A DNA stretch of 64,000 bases from Parietichytrium sp. I65-24A. Lineage: Eukaryota; Sar; Bigyra; Thraustochytrida; Thraustochytriidae. A program made the translations under genes and the position numbers. The stretch covers positions 868,001 to 932,000 of the forward strand of contig BLSF01000003.1 in assembly GCA_012862575.1 (NCBI GenBank), given 5' to 3'. The notes under the pieces are model-generated. The model searched no databases and was not told where the DNA came from. It was given only the letters and a program-made list of their open reading frames with translations. Shown here one piece after another: positions 38,855 to 48,774 of this stretch. Position 1 is the first letter of the stretch. The number at the start of each line of letters is the position of its first letter.

Positions 38855-41654
38855 TTCCCCTCCACCACACACAGTCAATCAACGTTCCCTGCTCTGCTTC
38901 GCCGCTTCTCCCAAGACGGAACTAAAGAGCAAACCGCCTCCAACTTTCACAAATCACAAAGCCAGTCTCGCGGATGGACGCGAGTGAATGAATGAGCCCA
39001 GTTGGAATGGACGGGTACGTACTGTGCAAAAGAACACTGTCCCCACACTTCCCACACTTTCTTTCACTCTATCGTGCGCCCCCACACCTGCAGCGAGGAC
39101 CCTTTCTCTGAACTCTTCGCAACTTGCAAAAGGAGAACTGCCCACACCCAACTCCATCCACACTTGTCAATCAAAATCAATCAATTCCAATCAACAAAGA
39201 CAACAACAAAGACAGAAAGACAGGACAATTTCTCCACACTTTGTTCCTCCATCGCGCCTTACCACCCCCTACTCTCTCGTATAGTATTTATGCTACTGGT
39301 GTCATAGCGGCGGCTAGGTGGCGCTGCGATAGGACTCTTCTAAGGGTTCGACCACACGGCTCTATAGCTGGGAGAGTAAGATGTCCTACGCTATGACAAT
39401 GATGCTCTTCAGTGGACGACCATCTGGCTAGGGTAAGGATGTGAGAGTAGGTGACGCTGCTCTAGCAACACAGCTATCCAGCTATGACTAAAACAGTAGA
39501 AATGGCGTGGAGGTAGTAGGACCGTGATAGCGATAGGCGTAATCACTACTATCGCCCTTGCGACTCAGAAGTCCTATTCGGGAGCATATCGAATATTATA
39601 AGAGGTACACACCATAGCTTCGTGATGCAAGGAACACTAACAGTGCAGTATGGGTAGCTATGAATCACAGCTTCCGAGCTTTTTCTTTCCACTGAGAAGA
39701 GGTAATTTCTTTTCACAGTCGACTTCTTTTTTCAGTTTCTCTTTTTCTCAAAACAAAGTAATTTTTGGAAGTTAAGGTCATTTACGGCTAAAAAATACAC
39801 AGAACGGTCCATTTCAACAAGCATATGCATCGCTATCTAGTCTAGAGAGCAGCACGGGAAAGGACATGGAACGACGGCGTTCAGTCAACTGTAGGTACTA
39901 AGTTAGCTCGAGATGTAGTGCGAGGTCTCGCGAGGTTGTAATGAAATGTATGAAATGGATGTCATGCGTACCTCTCGCTCCATTTCCTTCCTGTCCTTCC
40001 TCCCGCTTTGCCCTTTTTTTAACAAACCATTGCGGCCCGTGCAAACCATGTGCCATCATGTGCAACCGATTGAGCAAGTACTTTGAACGGCCGGCTCTGT
40101 TTGTTTGTGACGTCGCTGCCTTTCGTTATCCTGAGTTTCCTGAATCGTCCGCTCTTGCGCCTGAGCTAGTGGTGCTAAATGAGCTTGTTCCTTGGAACCG
40201 GGAAACTACTCGCAAGGGCGAGCAACTGTAAGTGCGATCGCTCGCCCTTTTCTTCCATTGATGGAGCGTATGAGGATTAGCTGACTGACAACTTCCGCAG
40301 CGAGCCGAATGTCCTCTCTTGGATCGCAAACTAGAGGTCTTCATGCATTCGAAGTCCGCTCTCAATAAAACGTGTCAGGCGCTGCGATGAGATAGAAGTT
40401 CGTTGCACGAGTGAGCCATCGCTGGAAGACTACGCGATAGACCGCTTCTGAGACCGGGTCGCAGTGAATTGATTCAAAGATTCAAAGTTGTCAGCATGAC
40501 GTGGGAGCGAGTGCGGATGGCGGTCGAAAACCAACGATCTTCGAGCCGAATGGCCCCCTCGCGACTCGCGAGAGGGGACCTTTGTGCTCGCACACAAGCT
40601 TAACTCACTCCATCCAAACAAACGTTTGTCCGCTCTGGCGCAGCATGACTCGGAAAATTTTTCGCAACGTTCAAGATAAGATCCTGATCTCCGCCGGTAC
40701 CGGTAAGCATGCTCAGGTGATCTCGAGTGTGGCCCCGCGGCAGGCACAGGCAGCGTGGCATTGCCTGCACCAGTGCGACAGATAATCGTCCGCTCTTGAA
40801 TCTCTTGAACCTGCTGAGGATAGGGCTCTTCATGCTTTTCTCTTTTCAGGAGAGAATGGAATAGAAGAAAAGTCCAGGGTCGCGAGCTTGCTTGCGCTTG
40901 CTCTCGATGTTTTGGTCAGGGTGGTCAGGGTGGTCAGGGTCACCGGCGCGGAGAGCTTTTGGGCCTTTCTCATCTACATACTTTCTTGTGTTCTGACTTC
41001 TGAATAACTTCGGAAATTTATTTCCAATCAAATGCGGCGCCAAGTGCGAGGCTGTCTATCTTGCAATCCAAGGTACACCACAGAAACACCTGCACAACAG
41101 CGGTTTTTCATCGTACTACACCATGCAACTAATCAAGCGTCTATTCAAGACATAGTAGTAGGATAATCTATCTCCCAACCTCTAACTATTATCGACACAT
41201 AGCTAAAACTTCTAGTAACCAATTCAAGCAAAGCGTTCCGCTAAAGAGAACCTCGTGGGACCTGTGGGACAAGAACCCACACCAAAAAGTGTCCTCGCTT
41301 AACCTCTCACATACTCGGCAATCCTAATCCATTCTATAATCTTCTCATAATCTAAGAGCCGCGAAAGCTGCACATCCTAGACACCTTCCTCACACATCGT
41401 GTTCGGTGTTCGTGCGTGTTCGTGCCATCTGGAGCATGATGATATGATGATGACGCTGGCGAACGCCATCCATCCTTCTAGCTCGCTCAACTAACTACTG
41501 TCGTCGTGGTTTCGTCGTCGTGGCGGTCGCAACGTGTCGCAACGATTTGCAGCTCTGCTGAGCGTCTCTCATTTGAATTAAGACCTCGCAACAAAACAAC
41601 AAAACAAACAAACAAACAAAGCCTGAGTGTGAAATTGCAGAATCAGAGTTCAGA
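38855..41654. other. Intergenic region, no gene recognised
   Basis: 2.8 kb between divergent genes. It contains a TCAATCAA run (39167-39194), ggtcagggt repeats (about 40914-40943) and a leader with aaac repeats before the lipase gene. A 96-codon plus frame (39941-40231) is not convincing. No tRNA-like fold was found. Confidence 0.55.
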
Positions 41655-42995
41655 ATGGCGAAGAACAACGAGTCGATGAAGGTGTGGGCCGCGGCGATGG
41701 GACTGTACGCGGTCGTTTCGCTGGCGCTGGCGGGGTTGGTGTTCCCTGCAGCTGGTGGCGTGGTGGGCGAGTGGCCAGTTCTGGCCGTGGTGATGCTGGC
41801 GCTCTTGCCTCTGGGAGCGCCCCTGGAGACCATGCTTGGGTTCAATTTGTATATGTTGCGCTTGTGGGCAAAGGCGGAGGCAGTGCAGGGACTGGCGCCA
41901 AAGGCCGCGGTGGTGATCGTGTCGGTGTGCTTGATCGGCGTGCATCTCGGCATTAGCGTCACGGTTGCTTCCAAGTTCCTGCCAAAGCCATTGAAGAGAG
42001 TTGCGAGCACTATCTCCAGAGCGGACGCTGCGCTGTACAGCATCGTCGCGGCCTTCCTTCCAAAACAGGTCCAGGTGTTGCTGGGTGTACCTTTTACGCT
42101 CTTGACAGAGCTCTGCATTGCGCCATGTGCGGTCTGCCTTCTGTGCTTGTTTGGGAGGCTCAAGCATGCCGGGGAAGACTTCGATGCCTTGGGAGTTATT
42201 GATAAAAAAGCACCCCCAAGGAATGGCACTGTCGTAGTCTTGCTGCACGGAAACAAATTTAATGAGTGCCAATGGGCTTATGGCCGAATCTTGCTCCACT
42301 CCCGCTTTCCAAATGTTGACATTATCACTGTCAATTACTTTTCCGGGCCATTCAAGAGGGACTACACCCCATCCACAGAAACAATTGAGGGCTGCAGCTC
42401 AGAGTCGGTGGCTCAGATCAAGCAAAAGCTTCAGGAGCGTCATTTACGTCCTGACAGTATCATCCTCATGGGACATTCTCTCGGCGGGCTTGTTTCCGCG
42501 CACATTGCTCAGAAATTAGGCGAAGAGCATGGCCTTCCTATCACTGACGTGGTAGCCTGGAGTGCACCGCTGGCAGGCAGTGATCTTTTGTTCTGGGCAA
42601 AACAAAAACCGATTTTAGCTAGGTCTCGCCTTGTGGCCAAACGAGGAATGGAAACTGAATTTTGCCCTTCAAATCCCAAACTTCACAGGTTGAAGGCCTC
42701 GATCGCCGAAACTCTCGGAAACGAAGAAAACGTGAAATACTTTGCAATCACTGGTGCATGCGACCCACTGGTTCGTCCAGACAGCGCTCTTCTGACTGGT
42801 TGTTTTAGCGCACAGAATTCCGTTTGCCTGAACTATTTGGGGCATTATAATGTAAGTTGTTCACGGTGTCGTACAGCCTGATTGCCTACTCTTTGCTGAC
42901 CTACCAAAACGCTATCGCCCTCAAAGATCAAGATGTCGACCCATGCATGGGAGCACGTCCTTCGCCATCTCGAGTGCATCTCCAAGCAAAAATAA
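41655..42995 (+). CDS. Membrane-anchored alpha/beta-hydrolase (lipase-like), two exons
   Basis: Exon 1 41655-42851, intron 42852-42926 (75 nt, GTAAGT...AAAG), exon 2 42927-42995; 421 residues. Unspliced, the frame ends with the unlikely tail VSCSRCRTA; spliced, it continues GHYN-IKMSTHAWEHVLRHLE, a natural C-terminal helix. The N-terminal 180 residues are hydrophobic with several membrane segments (VWAAAMGLYAVVSLALAGLVF, WPVLAVVMLALLPLG, AAVVIVSVCLIGVHLGISV). The hydrolase starts at about 195 (VVVLLHGNKFNECQW), has nucleophile Ser275 in GHSLGG and probable catalytic His397 in GHYN; the acid is probably Asp in ACDPLVRPDS. A neutral lipid or acylglycerol substrate is inferred. Confidence 0.82.
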
Positions 42996-43641
42996 CGCTT
43001 GGGATCATGCGAGCAGCAGAAAAATAGTATTGACGTCGCCAGGCATCTCAGGCTTCCGCCCATGGGTGAAGTTCCGAATTGCTCAAAAGCCAGAGAAACA
43101 TGATCAACGCAGCCGGCAAGTTTTCAAGCAAGTGTGAAGCATAGATTACAACCTCGCTTTCTGCATTTTGCTTCTGCAGGCCGAAATGGCTTGCACAACG
43201 CGGAGGCAAGGACTTTGTTTGTACATCTTAAAAAAATCCAAGCCACCACATCTTGAAGAAGCACTGACGGTGGAATCCCTCGAGTATGAACGTGTGCAAC
43301 CATTCTAGAGCAAACATGTCCCGCGTCTTCGTCTTGTAGGCGCTGGCTAGCGCAAAGAATTTTCCTATACGGCTCGGCCACCAAGACAGCCGTGGGTCCA
43401 GCACGCACGTGAAGGGAGTACCCCTTAAGATGAGCGATACTGTAGGCAAGCGCAGCTCAAGCACGAAGGAAACCGCCGAAGGCGCAGGCAGCTTTGCTTT
43501 TTTTAAGAGAAATGAGCAAAGGTTTAGATCTCGTGAATATGAGTTTTGATTTATGTGTTACTTAATTTGCGGAGGCTTGTCGTCAACAGGTGAGGCTCTT
43601 TTCACAGCTCAGCCGTCACCGCCGCTTTGACAACGCCTTCC
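42996..43641. other. Spacer between convergent genes
   Basis: 3' flanks of the hydrolase and the long-repeat protein. Frames in both directions exist but carry no domains. Nothing else was recognised. Confidence 0.5.
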
Positions 43642-46600
43642 TTACCTCCTGTTCCCTCCCTTTTGGCCCCTATTTCGCAATCTTTTCGAAATAGCTTGAC
43701 AGCCGACGCTGGTTCTAAAGTGCAAACCTGTGCTCCTTTGAGTCTCTCTGCTGATTACCTCCTTGTCGAGCCCCGCAAATTTGTGAGACTTGTCGAGTTC
43801 TCTGCTATAGCCGCGTTCTTGTTGTGGAACACAAGCTCGGCATAATTCTGGCGAAGCAATGCTCCACCAAAGGTTTCGTGGACCATTTCTCAAATTTTCA
43901 ACAACCCAGTGGTAAACTTGCATATTTGCAAAGTCGCGAGACCCTCGCAACACCAAAGCGTCTGCGAAAACACAGACGCTCCAACAGAAGAGATACACCA
44001 AGAGCAAACACAATTGAGCAGCACAATACTCCGTCGCCTCGGAAGGTCGCCTTGCACTCCCATTCATTGGATGTTGAATCACTCCTCCATGTCCGGGGGC
44101 ACATCTCACTTCGAAGCGCCGGTCAGGCAGTGATTCGTTCACTCTCAAACCTTCGTTAAGGTTAACGCGTTCGACATTCTGCACAAAGCCCGCTTCATCG
44201 CCATCGCTTGATGACGCATAAGCTGAAAACTCCTCTCCAGGGCGGTCCTCCCTGGAAGAAAGCGAGCTTTGTACATCTTGCACACGAGACCCATGCTGAG
44301 GCTGGCGATTTCCCTGCAGTTGTTGCTGCTGTTGTGATTCCTGCTCTAGTTGCCCGTCGCTGTAATAATCGAAGGACCGATCTCGAGTGGCGCGAGTCTG
44401 CGTAAGCCAAGTCTGGTCATTTCTGACCAATCTTTGCACATCTCGTTCCTCTCGAGACTCGGCTCTCCTTTGTACTTGAACTTGGCCCTCAAACAGAGAA
44501 GCATCCGGTCGCCGGGTCTCACCAAGGCGTCTCTGGTCGTCGTTCTGCGCCAAGCTCGCTTGAGCGTCACCGATGGATGACGCATGAGTTGAAAACTCCT
44601 CTCCAGGGCGGTCGTCCCCGGAAGAAAGCGAACCTTGTACATCTTGCACTCGAGACCCCTGCTGAGCCTGGCGATTTCCTTGCAGTTGTTGCTGCTGTTG
44701 TGATTCCTGCTCTGATTGACCCTCTCTGTGATCATCGAAGGACCGATCTCGAGTGGCGCGAGTTTGCGCAAGGCCAGTCTCGGCATTCCTGACTAAGCTT
44801 TGCGCATCTCGTTCCTCCCAAGAGTCGACTCTCCGTTGCGCTTGAGCTTGGCGCTCAAACAGAGGAGCATCCGGTTGTCTGGTCTCACCAAGGCGTCTCT
44901 GGTCGCCATTCTGCACCAAGCCCGCTTGAGCGTCACCAATTGATGACGCATGATTTGAAAACTCCTCTCCAGGGCGGTCGTCCCCGGAAGAAAGCGAACC
45001 TTGTACATCTTGCACACGAGACCCCTGCTGAGCCTGGCGATTTCCTTGCAGTTGTTGCTGCTGTTGTGATTCCTGCTCTGATTGACCCTCTCTGTGATCA
45101 TCGAAGGACCGATCTCGAGTGGCGCGAGTTTGCGCAAGGCCAGTCTCGGCATTCCTGACTAAGCTTTGCGCATCTCGTTCCTCCCAAGAGTCGACTCTCC
45201 GTTGCGCTTGAGCTTGGCGCTCAAACAGAGGAGCATCCGGTTGTCTGGTCTCACCAAGGCGTCTCTGGTCGCCATTCTGCACCAAGCCCGCTTGAGCGTC
45301 ACCAATTAATGACGCATGAGTTGAAAACTCCTCTCCAGGGCGGTCGTCCCCGGAAGAAAGCGAACTTTGTACATCTTGCACACGAGGCCCCTGCTGAGCC
45401 TGGCGATTTCCTTGCTGTTGGTGCTGCAGTTGCTGCAGCTGTTGTGATTCCTGCTCTGATTGACCCTCTCTGTAATCATCGAAGGACCGATCTCGAGTGG
45501 CGCGAGTTTGCGTAAGGCCAGTCTCGGCATTCCTGACCAAGCTTTGCGCATCTCGTTCCTCCCAAGAGTCGACTCTCCGTTGCGCTTGAGCTTGGCGCTC
45601 AAACAGAGGAGCATCCGGTTGTCTGGTCTCACCAAGGCATCTCTGGTCGCCATTCTGCACCAAGCCCGCTTGAGCGTCACCAATTAATGACGCATGAGTT
45701 GAAAACTCCTCTCCAGGGCGGTCGTCCCCGGAAGAAAGCGAACCTTGTACATCTTGCACACGAGACCCATGCTGAGGCTGGCGATTTCCTTGCTGTTGGT
45801 GCTGCAGTTGCTGCAGCTGTTGTGATTCCTGCTCTGATTGACCCTCTCTGTGATCATCGAAGGACCGATCTCGAGTGGTGCGAGTCTGCGTAAGCCCAGT
45901 CTGGTCATTCCTGACCAAGCTTTGCGCATCTCGTTCCTCTCGAGACTCGACTCTCCGTTGCGCTTGAGCTTGGCGCTCAAACAGAGGAGCATCCAGCCGC
46001 CTGGTCTCACCAAGGCGTCTCTGGTCGTCATTCTGCATCGAGCCCGCTTGAGCGTCATCCATTGATGACGCATAAGTTATAAACTCCTCTCCAGGGCGGT
46101 CATCCATGGAAGAAAGCGAGCTCTGTACATCTTGCGCACGAGACGCCTGCTGGAAATCATGAACTTGCTGCTGGTTCCTTTGATGCTCTAACGGCAGGGG
46201 TTCCGTTTGAAGGTCCCTACCATCACTTTGACCATCGAAGGACAACCCTTGGTTGACGCGAGCACGAATAAAACTCGTCTCGACATTTCTGTCCGAGCTT
46301 TGATACACTCCTCGTTCGTTTCCAACACCGGCTCTCCGATTGTCTCCGTCTTCTGAAGTAAGGGTAATTCCGCGTCTCACTCCCCCAAGCTGACCGTGGT
46401 CGGCAATCCGGAGCGAACCCAACGCAGTGCCATCGCTTGATGGAGACTGGGCGAAAAATTCTTGTCCCAAATCGCTATCGCTGGAGAGATGTAGCCTTCT
46501 TCTCGCATCTTCCTCGAGAGGTCTATTGCGCTGTTGTGAAACTTGATCTGCATCAGTTGCACCGGCAGAGTTGACAAGAAAAGACTCGCGGTTCGTAGCA

Positions 46601-48774
46601 TCTGCCTGCGAGGTATCTTCCTCGGAGAGATGCAATGTTTGTGAGTCGCGTACGACTGGCTGTGGCACGTCATCGAAATGTGGCACACCATGAAGACTTC
46701 GACTGAAAGATGACTGATTTTGACTCGCGCTTGTATCCGCCTCGCTGCTGTTTGAGGCCTCGTTCAGCAGTGCAGCTCCTTGCTCGAGCTGGGACATTTC
46801 CAGGGGGCTATTTTCCAAAGAAAGGAGATCATGTTGAACTTGCCTGCGTGAAGCACGCGGAGGAATGTTGCTGCCAGGAGGGTCAACATCCATTGGTTCC
46901 GCTTCACCGTTACTGTAGGAGTCGGGCAATCTGCGCCGAGATTGTGCTTGGTCATCGGTCCACCGAATTTCTTCTTCATCAAAATCGCTCCGCGTAGAGC
47001 CTTCCTCGTCACTTGATGTAGTACTTTCTCCTGCCAATGGACTGACAGCCTGTGATGAGAATTCTGCTGCCTGATCGTCTCGATTTTGCAGCACCGCTTC
47101 CGCTCCCTGCTCTTCCTCTTGTGATAGTCTTGCTCGTCTAATTTGATCAGTGGCGTCTGAATCAGAATTCAAAGCACCATGACCAGAGCCAGCAAACTCA
47201 TCTGAGAGGAGCGTTGGCGATGAATTGAGGCTCTGCTGATTCGCTGACATATCGACCTGCAGAGAGTTTGCATGGTTCCCTTCAAGCTGACGTCGTGGCA
47301 GCGATTCCACTGGATCAGTTCCCAGCCATACTTGCCGAGATTCTTGACGCAACTCTCCGGTCGGCTCCTCTGGCGTTAGGTTTTCCGACTGAAGAGGTAG
47401 TTCTCCCGCGTATCGGTCATAAGAGCCTGCATCATCGTCATTGTCCTCTGACTCCAAATAAAAGTGGAGGAGGTCGTCTTCCGAAAAGTCGCTTTCTAAA
47501 AGCATCTCATCATTATTGGCAGTCGAACTTTCAGCGCTGTCAGAAGTCGCCCACTCCTCATCCGAGGTGGGACTACCTTGTGATGAGCCAGAGTCGGAAA
47601 GGTCAGGGGGGACTCTTGACCTGTGTTCAGGAACATACTCGCGAAGAAATTCATCATTTTCGCCAACAAAGTGGCCTCGTGACCCTGCAGGTTGCCTGGT
47701 TCGACTGCCTTCCGAGAGGCGGCTTTCTTGAATCAGCTGATCAACTCGCGCTTGTTGGTCATCCGGTCCATCGTAACGATAATGCCATGGATGACTTCCA
47801 GCGCTCGAGGGAAAGCTCTCCACATCAAACTCGCCAGAGTCGTAGCTTTGGTGGTGTTGACTAAAACCATCACCGCTCTCGTCCCAACTCACAATGTCAT
47901 TCACACATTCCATGAGGTCATTCGTGTCCTCCATCTCGGCCCTGTCTTCCAGATGAGCGAATGTGGCATCATCTCGAGGCTCGCGACTGAGCAGACCAAA
48001 CCCTGGCAAGTGAGAGACGGCTTCGTTTGAGCTTGGGAGAGCAACGCTCGCTTCGCCACTGAGCGTCTCAGAGGTAAGAGGCTCGCCTCCGGACGAGAGC
48101 GATGCAGTCCCGTGCGATCTGCAGTCAACTGGTGACGAGGATAGCTGAATTTTCTCGACCATGAGTACGAGAGCCCTGCAGCAACTGACAAGAGGGTGGG
48201 GCGTCTCGGCAAGGTGCTGAATTGAGTCTGTGTCTCGAATAACTTTTTCCAGCATATTGTACGCGCGCTCAAGACGATCCGCGGAGCCTTCATCTTCCAC
48301 ACAACCACTGCAAATGTTGCACGATGACGGAGAGGAAACCGAGGAGTTGACATCTCTCTTCCTCTTCTTCGAGCTGGAGCGAAACACAAGGTCCACATGT
48401 TTCTTTCCATTTGTGCTGGATGACTGCATATTGAAAGGTTTTGAGTCGTCCCAGTCGGCCAGTGCTCCCCTCCTCTTTTCCAACGACTGCAGTACATTTC
48501 GGCAGGTCGTTTTAAGAAATTTTCCCCACGTGCTATCAATGGCACCATTTGCCTTCAAAATGTACCACTTGCCATCTTCATCACTGCACTCCAGGTGCTC
48601 GTACTGCGGCAGCTTCTGAACCAAGTCGCGGAGAACACTTTGCGGGGCGCAGTTCTCACCGATTGTCTTGGTGTCAAGCGCTTGCAGTAAAGCCTCGCGC
48701 TTTTCAAGGACCACAGCTGTGATGTCCTCCTTGAGCTTCCGGAATGAGAGTTGCTCCGTTATCTCTTCCCTCAT
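43642..48774 (-). CDS. Giant low-complexity protein with five 122-126-residue tandem repeats and a C-terminal membrane helix
   Basis: 1710 residues from ATG 48774. The first 130 residues are ordered (FRKLKEDITAVVLEKREALL, GKWYILKANGAIDSTWGKFL) and may be a small helical domain; I do not recognise it. A Lys/Arg patch SSSKKRKRD may be a nuclear signal. About 700 acidic, Ser-rich, disordered residues follow. The repeat array occupies 44272-46125: five units starting SSLSS-DDRPGEEF and ending GSRVQDV, then a partial sixth. Gln runs sit in each unit. Near the C-terminus one strong hydrophobic helix (about 1585-1610, LCLLLVYLFCWSVCVFADALV) suggests tail or single-pass anchoring, followed by about 100 residues. 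No enzyme domain is visible. Function is unknown. Confidence 0.75.
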   Translation of the reverse strand: MREEITEQLSFRKLKEDITAVVLEKREALLQALDTKTIGENCAPQSVLRDLVQKLPQYEHLECSDEDGKWYILKANGAIDSTWGKFLKTTCRNVLQSLEKRRGALADWDDSKPFNMQSSSTNGKKHVDLVFRSSSKKRKRDVNSSVSSPSSCNICSGCVEDEGSADRLERAYNMLEKVIRDTDSIQHLAETPHPLVSCCRALVLMVEKIQLSSSPVDCRSHGTASLSSGGEPLTSETLSGEASVALPSSNEAVSHLPGFGLLSREPRDDATFAHLEDRAEMEDTNDLMECVNDIVSWDESGDGFSQHHQSYDSGEFDVESFPSSAGSHPWHYRYDGPDDQQARVDQLIQESRLSEGSRTRQPAGSRGHFVGENDEFLREYVPEHRSRVPPDLSDSGSSQGSPTSDEEWATSDSAESSTANNDEMLLESDFSEDDLLHFYLESEDNDDDAGSYDRYAGELPLQSENLTPEEPTGELRQESRQVWLGTDPVESLPRRQLEGNHANSLQVDMSANQQSLNSSPTLLSDEFAGSGHGALNSDSDATDQIRRARLSQEEEQGAEAVLQNRDDQAAEFSSQAVSPLAGESTTSSDEEGSTRSDFDEEEIRWTDDQAQSRRRLPDSYSNGEAEPMDVDPPGSNIPPRASRRQVQHDLLSLENSPLEMSQLEQGAALLNEASNSSEADTSASQNQSSFSRSLHGVPHFDDVPQPVVRDSQTLHLSEEDTSQADATNRESFLVNSAGATDADQVSQQRNRPLEEDARRRLHLSSDSDLGQEFFAQSPSSDGTALGSLRIADHGQLGGVRRGITLTSEDGDNRRAGVGNERGVYQSSDRNVETSFIRARVNQGLSFDGQSDGRDLQTEPLPLEHQRNQQQVHDFQQASRAQDVQSSLSSMDDRPGEEFITYASSMDDAQAGSMQNDDQRRLGETRRLDAPLFERQAQAQRRVESREERDAQSLVRNDQTGLTQTRTTRDRSFDDHREGQSEQESQQLQQLQHQQQGNRQPQHGSRVQDVQGSLSSGDDRPGEEFSTHASLIGDAQAGLVQNGDQRCLGETRQPDAPLFERQAQAQRRVDSWEERDAQSLVRNAETGLTQTRATRDRSFDDYREGQSEQESQQLQQLQHQQQGNRQAQQGPRVQDVQSSLSSGDDRPGEEFSTHASLIGDAQAGLVQNGDQRRLGETRQPDAPLFERQAQAQRRVDSWEERDAQSLVRNAETGLAQTRATRDRSFDDHREGQSEQESQQQQQLQGNRQAQQGSRVQDVQGSLSSGDDRPGEEFSNHASSIGDAQAGLVQNGDQRRLGETRQPDAPLFERQAQAQRRVDSWEERDAQSLVRNAETGLAQTRATRDRSFDDHREGQSEQESQQQQQLQGNRQAQQGSRVQDVQGSLSSGDDRPGEEFSTHASSIGDAQASLAQNDDQRRLGETRRPDASLFEGQVQVQRRAESREERDVQRLVRNDQTWLTQTRATRDRSFDYYSDGQLEQESQQQQQLQGNRQPQHGSRVQDVQSSLSSREDRPGEEFSAYASSSDGDEAGFVQNVERVNLNEGLRVNESLPDRRFEVRCAPGHGGVIQHPMNGSARRPSEATEYCAAQLCLLLVYLFCWSVCVFADALVLRGSRDFANMQVYHWVVENLRNGPRNLWWSIASPELCRACVPQQERGYSRELDKSHKFAGLDKEVISRETQRSTGLHFRTSVGCQAISKRLRNRGQKGGNRR
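44272..46125 (-). repeat. Coding tandem repeat, five units of 378 or 366 bp
   Basis: Reading on the minus strand, two units of 126 codons are followed by three of 122 codons; the four-codon difference is in the Gln/Leu/His stretch (QLQQLQHQQQ versus QQQQLQ). Units 3 and 4 differ at only a few residues, whereas units 1 and 5 differ more, which suggests recent internal duplication. A partial sixth unit continues to about 44150. Confidence 0.92.

Noticed and set aside
39941-40231. 96-codon plus-strand frame
   Set aside because: Short, no recognisable family, and no neighbouring exon that would extend it.
42852-43137. Alternative reading frames after the lipase 5' splice site (SLIAYSLLTY... and the frame from 42943)
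   Set aside because: The first needs a 25-nt intron or an error; the acceptor at 42926 gives a better C-terminus with a normal intron length.
44195-46073. Repeated small frames on both strands inside the repeat array
   Set aside because: They recur with the same period as the repeat and are shadows of the giant protein frame.
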